The translations under genes and the position numbers were made by a program. A stretch of DNA of 64,000 nucleotides from Variovorax jilinensis (GTDB lineage Bacteria > Pseudomonadota > Gammaproteobacteria > Burkholderiales > Burkholderiaceae_C), in NCBI RefSeq assembly GCF_030316885.1, contig NZ_JASZYQ010000003.1, positions 124,001 to 188,000 on the forward strand. The letters are read 5' to 3'. How positions within the stretch are numbered: the first letter of the stretch is position 1; each line of letters opens with the position of its first letter. This document shows, one piece after another, positions 8,596 to 18,607 of this stretch. The notes under the pieces were generated by a model. That model had not been told where the DNA came from and did not search any database. It saw nothing but the letters and a program-made list of their open reading frames with translations.

Positions 8596-9855
8596 ATGTC
8601 CAGCTATCAGCATATTCAAGTCCCGACCGAGGGCCAGAAGATCACGGTCAATGCCGACAATTCGCTGAATGTGCCCGACCAGCCGATCATTCCGTTCATC
8701 GAGGGCGACGGCACCGGGCTCGACATCACGCCGGTGATGCTCAAGGTGGTCGATGCCGCCGTGGCCAAGTCCTATGGCGGCAAGCGCAAGATCTCGTGGA
8801 TGGAGGTCTACGCAGGCGAGAAATCGACCAAGGTGTACGGCCCTGACGTCTGGCTCCCCGAGGAAACCCTGCATGCGGTGCGCGATTTCGTGGTCTCGAT
8901 CAAGGGTCCGCTCACGACCCCGGTAGGCGGCGGCATCCGCTCCCTGAACGTGGCGTTGCGCCAGGAACTCGATCTTTACGTCTGCCTGCGGCCGATCCAG
9001 TATTTCGAGGGTGTGCCGAGCCCGGTCAAGGAGCCGCACAAGACCAACATGGTGATCTTCCGCGAGAACTCCGAAGACATCTACGCCGGCATCGAATTCG
9101 AAGCCGAGAGCGACAAGGCGAAGAAGCTCATCAAGTTCCTGCAGGAGGAAATGGGCGTCAAGAAGATCCGCTTTCCCGACACTTCGGGCATCGGCGTCAA
9201 GCCGGTGTCGCGCGAAGGCACCGAGCGCCTGGTGCGCAAGGCGATCCAGTATGCGATCGACAACGAGAAGCCCAACGTCACGCTGGTGCACAAGGGCAAC
9301 ATCATGAAGTTCACCGAAGGTGGCTTCCGCGACTGGGGCTACGGCCTCGCGGCCCGGGAATTCGGCGCCGAGCTGATCGATGGCGGTCCGTGGATGAAGT
9401 TCAAGAGCCCCAGGAACGGGAAGGACATCACCATCAAGGATTCGATCGCTGATGCGTTCCTGCAACAGATTCTGCTGCGTCCGGCCGAGTACAGCGTCAT
9501 CGCGACCCTGAACCTGAACGGCGACTACGTCTCGGACGCGCTAGCCGCCCAGGTCGGCGGCATCGGCATCGCGCCGGGCGCCAACCTCAGCGACACGGTC
9601 GCGATGTTCGAGGCCACGCACGGCACGGCGCCCAAGTACGCCGGCAAGGACTACGTCAACCCGGGTTCCGAGATCCTCTCGGCCGAGATGATGCTGCGCC
9701 ACATGGGCTGGACCGAAGCGGCCGACCTGATCATCAGCGCGATGGAAAAGGCGATTGCGAGCAAGAAGGTCACCTATGACTTCGCGCGCCTCATGGAGGG
9801 CGCCACCCAGGTCAGCTGCTCGGGCTTCGGTCAGGTCATGATCGACCAGATGTAG
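8596..9855 (+). CDS. icd: NADP-dependent isocitrate dehydrogenase
   Basis: Icd oxidatively decarboxylates isocitrate to 2-oxoglutarate in the TCA cycle. It is 419 residues, the length of the homodimeric E. coli-type enzyme. [13 protein letters not shown] lies near the N-terminus, with the substrate-loop motif around [14 protein letters not shown], the [12 protein letters not shown] segment and a C-terminal [15 protein letters not shown]-site stretch. A TAAAAT -10-like hexamer is at 8522-8527 without a good -35. A strong terminator follows at 9876. It is monocistronic. Confidence 0.97.
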   Translation: MSSYQHIQVPTEGQKITVNADNSLNVPDQPIIPFIEGDGTGLDITPVMLKVVDAAVAKSYGGKRKISWMEVYAGEKSTKVYGPDVWLPEETLHAVRDFVVSIKGPLTTPVGGGIRSLNVALRQELDLYVCLRPIQYFEGVPSPVKEPHKTNMVIFRENSEDIYAGIEFEAESDKAKKLIKFLQEEMGVKKIRFPDTSGIGVKPVSREGTERLVRKAIQYAIDNEKPNVTLVHKGNIMKFTEGGFRDWGYGLAAREFGAELIDGGPWMKFKSPRNGKDITIKDSIADAFLQQILLRPAEYSVIATLNLNGDYVSDALAAQVGGIGIAPGANLSDTVAMFEATHGTAPKYAGKDYVNPGSEILSAEMMLRHMGWTEAADLIISAMEKAIASKKVTYDFARLMEGATQVSCSGFGQVMIDQM

Positions 9856-9875
9856 GCAGCAGGCGATCGGCAAGC

Positions 9876-9909
9876 AACCCCGGGGCCGAGTCGGCGCCGG
9901 GGTTTTTTT
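9876..9909 (+). terminator. Rho-independent terminator after icd
   Basis: AACCCCGG-type arms (from 9876 and to 9904) enclose a GC-rich centre and are followed by a run of T to 9909, starting 20 bases after the icd stop. Confidence 0.85.
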
Positions 9910-10074
9910 GCGTCCGGAAAGTCCCCGGGCCGGCATCGGTGCAGCGTTCGGGGCATGCTGTTTGCATGTGTCAAGAACGTCGTCGCGCGCGCTTCGCCTT
10001 GAATGTCACAAAGCTGCCACCAGTTGTGTCACAACGGCAAGTGCAACCGGCGGCGGCTCTATAAAATGAATTTC

Positions 10075-10434
10075 ATGGCTACCAGAATCCCCTCGACCCC
10101 CAAGACGCCCCCGGCGGTGAAACCGAAGCGGGACGATGGCGATGCGGTCGTGCTCGAGCGCCGGCCGCAGAAGACCGCGCCGCCCCAGATGTTCCAGGTC
10201 GTCATGATCAACGACGACTACACGCCGATGGAGTTCGTCATCGTCGTGATCCAGGAATTCTTCAATAAGGATCGCGAGACCGCGACCCAGATCATGCTCA
10301 AGATCCATCTCGATGGTCGCGGCGTCTGCGGGGTGTACTCCCGCGACATGGCGGCCACCAAGGTCAATCAGGTGATGGAAGCGGCCCACCAGGCTGGCCA
10401 TCCGCTGCAATGCGTGAGCGAACCGGCAGGATGA
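10075..10434 (+). CDS. clpS: ClpS adaptor for the ClpAP protease
   Basis: ClpS binds the ClpA N-domain and delivers N-degron substrates. The start at 10075 ([10 protein letters not shown]) gives 119 residues. A flexible N-terminal tail leads into the core: [18 protein letters not shown], where the acidic NDD pocket reads substrate N-termini, then the late [18 protein letters not shown]. An in-frame ATG at 10066 is possible but less likely. There is no Shine-Dalgarno, and a TATAAA at 10060-10065 would put transcription onset almost at the start codon. clpA follows 67 bases later. Confidence 0.93.
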   Translation: MATRIPSTPKTPPAVKPKRDDGDAVVLERRPQKTAPPQMFQVVMINDDYTPMEFVIVVIQEFFNKDRETATQIMLKIHLDGRGVCGVYSRDMAATKVNQVMEAAHQAGHPLQCVSEPAG

Positions 10435-10501
10435 ACCTGTTGAATTAGGCCGGCTCCAACCCATCTGATCATTTATTTACAGCAAGGCAAAAGGAAATCA
10501 C

Positions 10502-12823
10502 ATGATTGCCCAGGAACTGGAAGTCAGCCTGCACATGGCTTTTGTGGAAGCCAGACAGCAGCGCCACGAGTTCATCACGGTGGAGCACCTGCTGCTCGCC
10601 TTGCTGGACAACCCGAGCGCCGCAGAGGTCCTGCGCGCCTGCTCGGCCAACGTCGACGACCTGCGCGCGTCGCTCACCAACTTCATCAAGGACAACACGC
10701 CCCAGGTGGCGGGCACCGACGACGTCGACACCCAGCCGACGCTGGGTTTCCAGCGCGTGATCCAGCGCGCGATCATGCACGTGCAGTCCACCGGCAACGG
10801 CAAGAAGGAAGTGACCGGCGCCAACGTGCTGGTGGCGATCTTCGGCGAGAAGGACTCGCACGCCGTCTACTACCTGCACCAGCAGGGCGTGACGCGCCTG
10901 GACGTCGTCAACTTCATTGCCCACGGCATCAAGAAGAGCGACCCGCCGGAAGCCGCCAAGGGCAGCAGCGACGCCTCCTCGGGCGAAAGCGAAGAGGGCG
11001 GCGGCGAGAAGAACGAGAAGTCCTCGCCGCTCGAGCAGTTCACCCAGAACCTCAACCAGCTCGCCAAGGACGGCAAGATCGATCCGCTGATCGGCCGCGA
11101 GTACGAGGTCGAGCGCGTGATCCAGATCCTGTGCCGCCGGCGCAAGAACAACCCGCTGCTGGTCGGTGAGGCCGGTGTCGGCAAGACCGCGATCGCCGAA
11201 GGCCTGGCCTGGCGCATCACGCAGAACGAGGTGCCCGAGATCCTCGCCGAGTCGAACGTCTATTCGCTCGACATGGGCGCGCTGCTGGCCGGCACCAAAT
11301 ACCGCGGCGACTTCGAGCAGCGCCTGAAGGGCGTCCTCAAGTCGCTCAAGGACAAGCCGAACGCGATCCTGTTCATCGACGAGATCCACACGCTGATCGG
11401 CGCCGGCGCGGCCTCGGGCGGCACGCTCGACGCGTCGAACCTGCTCAAGCCGGCGCTTTCCAGCGGCCAGCTCAAGTGCATCGGCGCCACCACCTTCACC
11501 GAGTACCGCGGCATCTTCGAGAAGGATGCGGCGCTGTCGCGGCGCTTCCAGAAGGTCGACGTGGTCGAGCCGACGGTGGCCGAGACTGTCGACATCCTCA
11601 AGGGCCTGAAGTCGCGCTTCGAGGAGCACCATGGCGTCAAGTACGGCGTGGCCGCCCTGCAGGCCGCCGCCGAGCTCAGCGCCAAGTACATCAACGACCG
11701 CCACCTGCCCGACAAGGCGATCGATGTCATCGACGAAGCCGGCGCGGCGCAGCGAATCCTGCCTGCGAGCAAGCGCAAGAAGACCATCAGCAAGACCGAG
11801 GTCGAGGAGATCGTCGCCAAGATCGCGCGCATTCCCCCGGCCAACGTCTCGAACGACGACCGCGGCAAGCTGCAGACCATCGAGCGCGACCTCAAGAGCG
11901 TGGTGTTCGGCCAGGACAAGGCGCTCGAGGTGCTGGCGTCTGCGGTCAAGATGGCGCGCTCGGGCCTGGGACGCGAAGACAAGCCGATCGGCTCCTTCCT
12001 GTTCAGTGGTCCCACGGGCGTCGGCAAGACCGAGGCGGCCAAGCAGCTGGCCTACATCATGGGCATCGAGCTGATCCGCTTCGACATGTCGGAGTACATG
12101 GAGCGCCATGCAGTGAGCCGGCTGATCGGCGCGCCTCCCGGCTACGTCGGTTTCGACCAGGGCGGCCTGCTGACCGAGGCGGTGACCAAGAAGCCGCACG
12201 CGGTGCTCCTGCTCGACGAGATCGAGAAGGCGCATCCGGACATCTTCAACGTGCTGCTGCAGGTGATGGACCACGGCACGCTGACGGACAACAACGGACG
12301 CAAGGCCGACTTCCGCAACGTGATCATCGTGATGACCACCAATGCGGGTGCCGAGACCATGAACAAGGCGACCATCGGCTTCACCAACCCGCGCCAGGCG
12401 GGCGACGAGATGGCCGACATCAAGCGTCTGTTCACGCCCGAGTTCCGCAATCGCCTGGATGCGACGGTGAGCTTCAAGGCGCTCGACGAGCAGATCATCC
12501 TGCGCGTGGTCGACAAGTTCCTGCTGCAGCTCGAGACGCAGCTGGCCGAGAAGAAGGTTGACGTCACCTTCACCGACGTGCTGCGCAAGCACCTGGCGAA
12601 GAAGGGCTTCGATCCTCTGATGGGTGCGCGGCCGATGCAGCGCCTGATCCAGGACACGATCCGTCGCGCCCTGGCCGACGAGCTGCTCTTCGGCCGGCTG
12701 CAGGAAGGTGGTCGCCTGACCGTTGACCTCGACGACAAGGAAGAAGTGCAGCTCGACATCCAGCCGCTGCCCAAGAAGGAAGGCCGGGCCAAGCCCGAGG
12801 CCGAAGAAGCGGCGGCGGGTTGA
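10502..12823 (+). CDS. clpA: ClpA ATPase subunit of the ClpAP protease
   Basis: ClpA unfolds substrates and feeds them to ClpP. The 773-residue length matches ClpA rather than ClpB, and there is no long middle coiled coil. The double N-domain covers about 1-145, followed by a linker rich in Ser/Glu/Gly. AAA1 has GEAGVGKT at about 221-228 and [20 protein letters not shown]2 has GPTGVGKT at about 503-510, then the [12 protein letters not shown]alker B and the C-terminal D2 domain. It lies just downstream of its adaptor clpS and is closed by a terminator at 12861. clpP is not in the window. Confidence 0.97.
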   Translation: MIAQELEVSLHMAFVEARQQRHEFITVEHLLLALLDNPSAAEVLRACSANVDDLRASLTNFIKDNTPQVAGTDDVDTQPTLGFQRVIQRAIMHVQSTGNGKKEVTGANVLVAIFGEKDSHAVYYLHQQGVTRLDVVNFIAHGIKKSDPPEAAKGSSDASSGESEEGGGEKNEKSSPLEQFTQNLNQLAKDGKIDPLIGREYEVERVIQILCRRRKNNPLLVGEAGVGKTAIAEGLAWRITQNEVPEILAESNVYSLDMGALLAGTKYRGDFEQRLKGVLKSLKDKPNAILFIDEIHTLIGAGAASGGTLDASNLLKPALSSGQLKCIGATTFTEYRGIFEKDAALSRRFQKVDVVEPTVAETVDILKGLKSRFEEHHGVKYGVAALQAAAELSAKYINDRHLPDKAIDVIDEAGAAQRILPASKRKKTISKTEVEEIVAKIARIPPANVSNDDRGKLQTIERDLKSVVFGQDKALEVLASAVKMARSGLGREDKPIGSFLFSGPTGVGKTEAAKQLAYIMGIELIRFDMSEYMERHAVSRLIGAPPGYVGFDQGGLLTEAVTKKPHAVLLLDEIEKAHPDIFNVLLQVMDHGTLTDNNGRKADFRNVIIVMTTNAGAETMNKATIGFTNPRQAGDEMADIKRLFTPEFRNRLDATVSFKALDEQIILRVVDKFLLQLETQLAEKKVDVTFTDVLRKHLAKKGFDPLMGARPMQRLIQDTIRRALADELLFGRLQEGGRLTVDLDDKEEVQLDIQPLPKKEGRAKPEAEEAAAG

Positions 12824-12860
12824 GAGACTTCCGCCGGACCGGCGGATCGACAGCCCCCGA

Positions 12861-12891
12861 AGGCCGGTAGCATTGCTACCGGCCTTTTTTT
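12861..12891 (+). terminator. Rho-independent terminator after clpA
   Basis: An 11-base stem (AGGCCGGTAGC with GCTACCGGCCT) and an ATT loop are followed by seven T, 38 bases after the clpA stop. Confidence 0.93.
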
Positions 12892-12918
12892 CGTTCGCCC
12901 ACCGCACGCTCCCCTACC

Positions 12919-14379
12919 TTGATCGCGATCCCCGAGCTCAGCCAGGAATGGCGCACCGGCCTGTCCATCGCCTGGAGCGGCTACATGGCCGTGCTGTCGA
13001 TCTGGATCGTGATGCAGAAGCGCGCGCCGGTGTCGACGATGAGCTGGATCCTGTCGCTCGCGCTGCTGCCGTTCGTGGGCTTCCTGGTCTACTACTTCCT
13101 CGGTCCGCAGCGGCTCAGGAAGCAGCGCCTCAAGCGGCTTCGCAGCCGCGCGAGCGTGCTGGCACCGGCCGATCTCGCGATGCTGCGCGACGCCCGAGAG
13201 AGTGCGCCGCCCGCACTGCGGCAGATGGCGGCGCTCGGCACCGCGACCTGCGGGCTTCCGGTCTCGAGCGCAACCGGCATCGAGCTGCTCTCGGGCGGCG
13301 CCCGCACCTTCGACGCGATCTTCGATGCCATCCGCGAGGCGCGCGACCACGTCCACCTCGAGTACTACATCTTCGAGCCCGATCGCATCGGTACCGCGCT
13401 GCGCGACCTGCTGATCGAGCGCGCCGGGCAGGGGGTGACGGTGCGTGTGCTCCTCGATGCACTCGGCTCCAAGCGCATCGGCCGCAAGTTCATGGCGCCG
13501 ATGCACGCCGCGGGCATCACCGTGGCGCTGTTCCACGAGACACGCATCGGCCGCCGGCTGCGCCCCGTGACCAACTACCGCACCCACCGCAAGATCGTGG
13601 TGTGCGATGGGCGCGTGGGCTTCACGGGCGGCGTCAACATCACCGACGAAGAGGATTCGCGCACCTGCACCGACGCCTACCACGACGTCCACCTGCGCAT
13701 CGAGGGCAGCGCGGTGCGCTGGCTGCAGACCACCTTCCTCGAGGACTGGACCTATGCCACCGGCGAAGACCCGCGCCAGATGGACACCACGCTCGACCAG
13801 CTGCTGCCCATCCTGCCGCCCCACGAGGCCGCGGGCGACATCCCGGTGCAGATCGTCACGAGCGGCCCCGACAGCCCGCTCGAGGCCATCCATCGCATGC
13901 ACCTGGCGGCGATCCAGTCGTCCGAGCGCCGCGCCTGGCTCACGACGCCGTACTTCGTGCCCGGCGAGCCGGCGCTGATGGCGCTCACGAGCGCTGCGCT
14001 GCGCGGCGTCGACGTGCGGCTGCTCGTGCCGCGCCGCAGCGATTCGCTGATCGTGAGCGCGGCGGCGCGCTCCTACTACGACGAGCTGATCGCCGCGGGC
14101 GTCAAGGTGTGGGAATACAAGGCCCGCATGCTCCATTCGAAGACGCTGGTGGTCGACGACCACTGCGCGATGATCGGTACCGCGAACTTCGACAACCGCA
14201 GCTTCAGGCTCAACTTCGAGGTCATGGCCGTGATCTACGGCACCTCGCTCGCGAAGCCGCTCGAGGCCCAGTTCGAGACCGACCTGCGCAGCGCCTCGCC
14301 GGTGCGCTCCAACCGGCGCCAGTTCTTTTTGCGCCGCCTCGGCGATGCCATGGCGCGCCTGTTTTCCCCGCTCCTCTGA
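12919..14379 (+). CDS. Cardiolipin synthase-type phospholipase D protein
   Basis: This is a 486-residue membrane enzyme expected to condense phosphatidylglycerol into cardiolipin. Two N-terminal transmembrane segments (about 14-32 and 42-62) precede two HKD catalytic motifs: His223-x-Lys225-(x4)-Asp230 and His406-x-Lys408-(x4)-Asp413. The layout matches ClsA/Cls2. The start is a TTG at 12919, chosen because the first helix follows normally. The stop is 4 bases before sbcB. ClsA versus another Cls paralogue cannot be decided here, so no symbol is given. Confidence 0.9.
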   Translation: MIAIPELSQEWRTGLSIAWSGYMAVLSIWIVMQKRAPVSTMSWILSLALLPFVGFLVYYFLGPQRLRKQRLKRLRSRASVLAPADLAMLRDARESAPPALRQMAALGTATCGLPVSSATGIELLSGGARTFDAIFDAIREARDHVHLEYYIFEPDRIGTALRDLLIERAGQGVTVRVLLDALGSKRIGRKFMAPMHAAGITVALFHETRIGRRLRPVTNYRTHRKIVVCDGRVGFTGGVNITDEEDSRTCTDAYHDVHLRIEGSAVRWLQTTFLEDWTYATGEDPRQMDTTLDQLLPILPPHEAAGDIPVQIVTSGPDSPLEAIHRMHLAAIQSSERRAWLTTPYFVPGEPALMALTSAALRGVDVRLLVPRRSDSLIVSAAARSYYDELIAAGVKVWEYKARMLHSKTLVVDDHCAMIGTANFDNRSFRLNFEVMAVIYGTSLAKPLEAQFETDLRSASPVRSNRRQFFLRRLGDAMARLFSPLL

Positions 14380-14383
14380 TCCC

Positions 14384-15829
14384 ATGCCCCCACACACCTT
14401 CCTCTGGCACGACTACGAGACTTTCGGCGTCGTGCCGCGCCGAGACCGGCCCGCGCAGTTCGCCGCCATCCGCACCGATGCCGAGCTCAACGAGATCGGC
14501 GAGCCGCTGATGCTCTACTGCAAGCCCGCGCCCGACTACCTGCCGAGCGCCGAGTCCTGCCTGATCACCGGCATCACGCCGCAGACCTGCCTCGAGCGCG
14601 GCGTGCCGGAGCATCGATTCGCGGCGGACATCGAGCAGGCGTTCTCGCAGCCCGGCACCATTGGCGTGGGCTACAACACGATCCGCTTCGACGACGAGGT
14701 CACGCGCTTCCTGTTCTGGCGCAACCTGATCGATCCCTACGCGCGCGAGTGGCAGAACGACTGCGGACGCTGGGACCTGCTCGACGTGGTCCGGCTCACC
14801 TATGCGCTGCGGCCCGATGGCATCGAGTGGCCGACCAGGGCGGACGGCAGCCCGACTTTCAAGCTCGAGGACCTCGCGCGTGCCAATGGCCTGGTGCACG
14901 AATCGGCGCACGACGCGCTGTCGGACGTGCGCGCCACCATCGCGCTGGCGCGGCTCATCCGTGCGCGGCAGCCCAAGCTGTTCGATTTCGCACTCGGCCT
15001 TCATCGCAAGGACCGCGTGGCCGGCGAACTCGGCCTGCCCGCCACGCGCGAGAGCGCGCGCCCCTTCCTGCACGTGTCGGGCATGTTCCCGGCAGCGCGC
15101 GGCTGCCTTGCCGTCATGTGGCCGCTCGCGAGCCATCCGACCAACAAGAACGAACTGCTGGCCTGGGACCTCGCGCACGATCCGGGCGAACTGCGCGACC
15201 TCGATGTCGCGACCTTGCGGCTGCGCCTCTTCACGCGCAGCGCCGACCTGCCCGAGGGCGTGGTGCGGCTGCCGCTCAAGGGCATCCACCTGAACAAGTC
15301 GCCGATGGTGGTGGGCAACCTCAAGACGCTAGCGCCTGCGATGGCGACGCGCTGGGGCATCGATGTCGATGCCGCGCTGCGCCATGCCGCGATCGCCGCC
15401 GAGCTGCCCGACATGAGCGCGATCTGGCCGCAGGTCTACGAGCGGCCGCGCGCCGAAGGCACGCCCGATGTCGATGAAGACCTGTACGGTGGCTTCGTCG
15501 GCAACGCCGACCGGCGCCGGCTCAACGAGTTGCGCGGCCTGTCGCCGGCCGATCTCGCGCGCGCGCGCACGGGCTTCGACGATCCGCGGCTCGAGGAACT
15601 GCTGTTCCGCTACCGCGCGCGCAACTTCCCCGAGACGCTCGACGAGCAGGGCGCCGAGCGCTGGGAGGCGCACCGCGCCGCACGGCTGCTCGAAGGCGAG
15701 GGCGGTGCGCGCAACGTCGATGCGCTGTTCGAGGAGATCGACACCCTGGCCGAAAGCGCGGACGCTCGGGCCGAGGAGATCCTCGGCGCGCTCTACGAGT
15801 ACGCCGAGGCGATCGCGCCGGAGCGCTGA
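14384..15829 (+). CDS. sbcB: Exodeoxyribonuclease I
   Basis: SbcB degrades single-stranded DNA 3' to 5' and acts in mismatch repair and recombination. The protein is 481 residues. The DEDD-type exonuclease domain opens with FLWHDYETFG (the first Asp and Glu) and continues with GYNTIRFDDEVTRFLFWRN and HDALSDVRATIALARLI (the last acidic residues). An SH3-like region and a helical C-terminus complete the family layout. It starts 4 bases after the cardiolipin synthase-type gene and is followed 5 bases later by a GNAT gene, so the three are probably one operon. Confidence 0.95.
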   Translation: MPPHTFLWHDYETFGVVPRRDRPAQFAAIRTDAELNEIGEPLMLYCKPAPDYLPSAESCLITGITPQTCLERGVPEHRFAADIEQAFSQPGTIGVGYNTIRFDDEVTRFLFWRNLIDPYAREWQNDCGRWDLLDVVRLTYALRPDGIEWPTRADGSPTFKLEDLARANGLVHESAHDALSDVRATIALARLIRARQPKLFDFALGLHRKDRVAGELGLPATRESARPFLHVSGMFPAARGCLAVMWPLASHPTNKNELLAWDLAHDPGELRDLDVATLRLRLFTRSADLPEGVVRLPLKGIHLNKSPMVVGNLKTLAPAMATRWGIDVDAALRHAAIAAELPDMSAIWPQVYERPRAEGTPDVDEDLYGGFVGNADRRRLNELRGLSPADLARARTGFDDPRLEELLFRYRARNFPETLDEQGAERWEAHRAARLLEGEGGARNVDALFEEIDTLAESADARAEEILGALYEYAEAIAPER

Positions 15830-15834
15830 ACGCC

Positions 15835-16353
15835 ATGACCGTGCGCCTGCTGCTGCCCGACGATGCCGACGCCTACCGCGCGTTGATGCTCGAGGCCTAT
15901 GCGCGCCATCCCGAGGCCTTCACCTCCAGCGCGGAGGAGCGTGCTGCGCTGCCGCTCGCGTGGTGGCAGCGGCGACTCGACGCTTCGCCGCAGGCCACGC
16001 AGCGGGTACTCGGCGCCTTCGATGGCGGCCGTCTCGTCGGCGCCGCCGGCCTCGAGTTCGAAACGCGCGGCAAGGCGCGCCACAAGGCCGGCCTGTTCGG
16101 CATGTACGTGGCGCCCGACGCGCGCCAGGCCGGCTTCGGGCGGCAACTCGTGGACGGCGTTCTCGAACTGGCTGCCGGCCGCGAGGGCGTGACACTGGTC
16201 CAGCTGACCGTGACCGAGGGCAATGCCTCGGCGCAAGGGCTTTACGCGCGCTGCGGCTTCGAGGTCTTCGGCATCGAGCCCTTCGCGGTCGCGCTCGACG
16301 GACGCCATCTGTCCAAGGTCCACATGTGGCGCCCGCTCGCGCCGCTCGCCTGA
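15835..16353 (+). CDS. GNAT-family N-acetyltransferase
   Basis: This 172-residue protein has the GNAT fold: an N-terminal beta-alpha segment (VRLLLPDDADAYRALMLEAY), a central AAGLEF strand, acetyl-CoA motif A (GMYVAPDARQAGFGRQLVDG) and the late NASAQGLYARCGFEVFG motif B. It transfers an acetyl group from acetyl-CoA to an unknown amine. It starts 5 bases after sbcB and converges on the CodA-like deaminase gene 40 bases away. The substrate cannot be inferred. Confidence 0.88.
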   Translation: MTVRLLLPDDADAYRALMLEAYARHPEAFTSSAEERAALPLAWWQRRLDASPQATQRVLGAFDGGRLVGAAGLEFETRGKARHKAGLFGMYVAPDARQAGFGRQLVDGVLELAAGREGVTLVQLTVTEGNASAQGLYARCGFEVFGIEPFAVALDGRHLSKVHMWRPLAPLA

Positions 16354-16393
16354 CTCGCCCGTACCGAATCGCGCAAGAAGCGCACGAGGCGCC

Positions 16394-17677
16394 TCAGGCG
16401 CCGCGCGGGATCATCCAGCCCGTCTGGGCTGCCCGGCCAGGCAGATGCAGGCTCGCGGTCGCGGCCGGTGTCTCGGCCAGCAGCTGACCGCGGCGCCAGA
16501 CCTTGAGCCGGGTGGCGCGCAGCCGGATTGCCTCGACCGGATCGCGCGCCTGCAGCAGCACGAAGCTGGCATCGCAGCCCGCTTCAAGCCCGTAGTTCTC
16601 CAGGCCGAAGACCTTGGCGGCATTCACGGTCACGGCGTCGAAGCATTGCCGGATGCCGGCCTGGCTGGTCATCTGCGCCACGTGCAGGCCCATGTGCGCG
16701 ACCTCGAGCATGTCGCCCGAACCCATGCCGTACCAGGGGTCCATCACGCAGTCGTGGCCGAAGGCGACGTTGACGCCCGCTGCCATGAGTTCGGGCACGC
16801 GCGTCATGCCGCGGCGTTTCGGGTAGCTGTCGTGGCGGCCCTGCAGCGTGATGTTGATGAGCGGATTCGACACCACCGCGACGCCGCTCTCGGCGATCAG
16901 CGGCAGCAGCTTGCTCACGTAGTAGTTGTCCATCGAGTGCATCGAGGTGCAGTGCGAACCGGTGACGCGGCCCTGCAGCCCGAGCCGCTGCGCCTCGAAG
17001 GCCAGCGTCTCGATGTGGCGCGACAGCGGATCGTCCGATTCGTCGCAGTGCATGTCCACGCGCTTGCCGCGCGCGGCCGCCAGTTCGCACAGCAACTTCA
17101 CGCTTGCGGCGCCTTCGGCCATGGTGCGCTCGAAATGCGGAATGCCGCCGACCACGTCGACGCCCTTGTCGAGCGCGCGCTCGAGGTTGTCGATGCCGCC
17201 CGGCGAGCGCAGCACGCCGTCCTGCGGAAAGGCGACCAGCTGCAGGTCGAGATAGGGCGCGACCTGGCGCCGGACCTCGAGCAGCGCATCGACCGCCAGC
17301 AGGCTGGCGTCGCTGGTGTCGACATGGCTGCGGATCGCGAGCAGGCCCTTGGCCACAGCCCAGTCGCAGTACGCGAGCGCGCGCTCGATCAGCGCCTCGG
17401 CCTTCAGCAGCGGCTTGAGCTCTCCCCACAGCGCGATGCCTTCGAGCAGCGTGCCGCTCTGGTTGACGCGCGGCAGGCCGTAGCTCAGCGTGGCGTCCAT
17501 GTGGAAGTGGGGGTCGATGAAATGCGGTGTCAGCAGCAGGCCCTGGGCATCGACGGTCTGGGCGGCCGGTGCATCGAGGCCGGCCGTCACCTCGGCGATG
17601 CGGCCGTCCTGCACGGCGACAGACATCTCGCTGCGGCCGTCGGGCAGCGTGGCGTTGCGGATCAGGAGGTCGAGCAT
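16394..17677 (-). CDS. CodA-like cytosine deaminase (amidohydrolase)
   Basis: This 427-residue protein has the same length and layout as E. coli CodA, which converts cytosine to uracil. Metal and catalytic positions are conserved: PHFHMD (HxH), FPQDG (Gln), HCDESDD (Glu), SHCTSMHS (His) and GHD (Asp309). The residue after the metal Asp is Cys310, where E. coli CodA has Asp314, known to influence base preference, so the substrate may not be plain cytosine. The ATG at 17677 shares one base with the permease stop (TGATG). As last gene of the nucleobase island it would supply uracil to Upp. Confidence 0.85.
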   Translation of the reverse strand: MLDLLIRNATLPDGRSEMSVAVQDGRIAEVTAGLDAPAAQTVDAQGLLLTPHFIDPHFHMDATLSYGLPRVNQSGTLLEGIALWGELKPLLKAEALIERALAYCDWAVAKGLLAIRSHVDTSDASLLAVDALLEVRRQVAPYLDLQLVAFPQDGVLRSPGGIDNLERALDKGVDVVGGIPHFERTMAEGAASVKLLCELAAARGKRVDMHCDESDDPLSRHIETLAFEAQRLGLQGRVTGSHCTSMHSMDNYYVSKLLPLIAESGVAVVSNPLINITLQGRHDSYPKRRGMTRVPELMAAGVNVAFGHDCVMDPWYGMGSGDMLEVAHMGLHVAQMTSQAGIRQCFDAVTVNAAKVFGLENYGLEAGCDASFVLLQARDPVEAIRLRATRLKVWRRGQLLAETPAATASLHLPGRAAQTGWMIPRGA

Positions 17678-18600
17678 CAGCGTTCTCCCTTGCGATAGGG
17701 TTTCATCAGCGCCTGCGGATAGCTGGCCTTGCGTGCCACCAGCACCAGCGCGAGGATCGACAGCAGGTAGGGCAGCATCAGGTAGATCTGGTAGGGCAGC
17801 ACGGCATCGCCCGACTGCTGCAGCCGCAGCTGCAGCGCATCGAAGAAGGCGAACAGCAGGGCACCCAGCAGCGCCTTGCCCGGCCGCCATGAGGCGAACA
17901 CCACCAGCGCGACGCAGATCCAGCCGCGGCCGTTGATCATGTTGAAGAAGAAGGCATTGAAGGCCGACAGCGTGAGGAAGGAGCCCGCCACGCCCATCAG
18001 TGCCGAGCCCGCCACGATCGCGCCGGTGCGCGTCGCCGCGACCGAGACGCCCTGGCCTTCGGCCGCCTGCGGATTCTCGCCCACCATGCGCACCGCGAGT
18101 CCGAGCGGCGTGCGGTACAGCAGCCAGGCGATCAGCGGCACCAGCAGCAGCGCGAGCAAGGTGAGCGCGGTCTGGGCGTTCAGCACCGGGATCGGCAGCC
18201 AGTCCATGGGCGCGAACGGCGTCACGGTCGGTGGCGTGCTGACCTTCGGGAAGCTCACGCGGTAGCCGTAGTAGCTCAGTGCCGTGGCCAGCAGGGTGAT
18301 ACCGAGTCCCGAGACGTGCTGCGACAGCGCGAGCCCCACCGTGAGAAAGGCATGCAGCAGGCCGAACACCGCACCCGTGAGCGCGGCGACGCCGACGCCC
18401 ACCCACAGCGGCGCGCCCGCATACACCGCGAGCCAGCCCGCGAAGGCGCCCGCGACCATGATCCCTTCGATGCCGAGATTGAGCACGCCCGCGCGCTCGC
18501 ACAACAGCACGCCCAGCGTGCCGAAGATCAGCGGCGTCGCGATGCGCAGCACCGCGACCCAGAACGAGCCGTTCGAGAGGATGTCGGCGATGTCGCTCAT
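17677..18600 (-). CDS. Nucleobase/nucleoside ABC transporter permease (second)
   Basis: This is a 307-residue integral membrane protein of the BPD_transp_2 family (YufQ/NupQ type). About eight to nine hydrophobic helices are visible, with ATPLIFGTLGVLLCERAGVLNLGIEGIMVAGA at the front (continuous motif split by Gly/Glu typical of the family). It pairs with the permease encoded just upstream (7 bases apart) to form the channel for the BMP-type transporter. The stop overlaps the deaminase start by one base, tying transport to deamination. Confidence 0.88.
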   Translation of the reverse strand: MSDIADILSNGSFWVAVLRIATPLIFGTLGVLLCERAGVLNLGIEGIMVAGAFAGWLAVYAGAPLWVGVGVAALTGAVFGLLHAFLTVGLALSQHVSGLGITLLATALSYYGYRVSFPKVSTPPTVTPFAPMDWLPIPVLNAQTALTLLALLLVPLIAWLLYRTPLGLAVRMVGENPQAAEGQGVSVAATRTGAIVAGSALMGVAGSFLTLSAFNAFFFNMINGRGWICVALVVFASWRPGKALLGALLFAFFDALQLRLQQSGDAVLPYQIYLMLPYLLSILALVLVARKASYPQALMKPYRKGER

Positions 18601-18607
18601 GGCCGCT

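Noticed and set aside
10469..12907. Very long open frame on the minus strand opposite clpA
   Set aside because: It mirrors clpA codons, is rich in His/Asp/Arg/Leu runs typical of antisense translation in GC-rich DNA, and has no recognisable domain.
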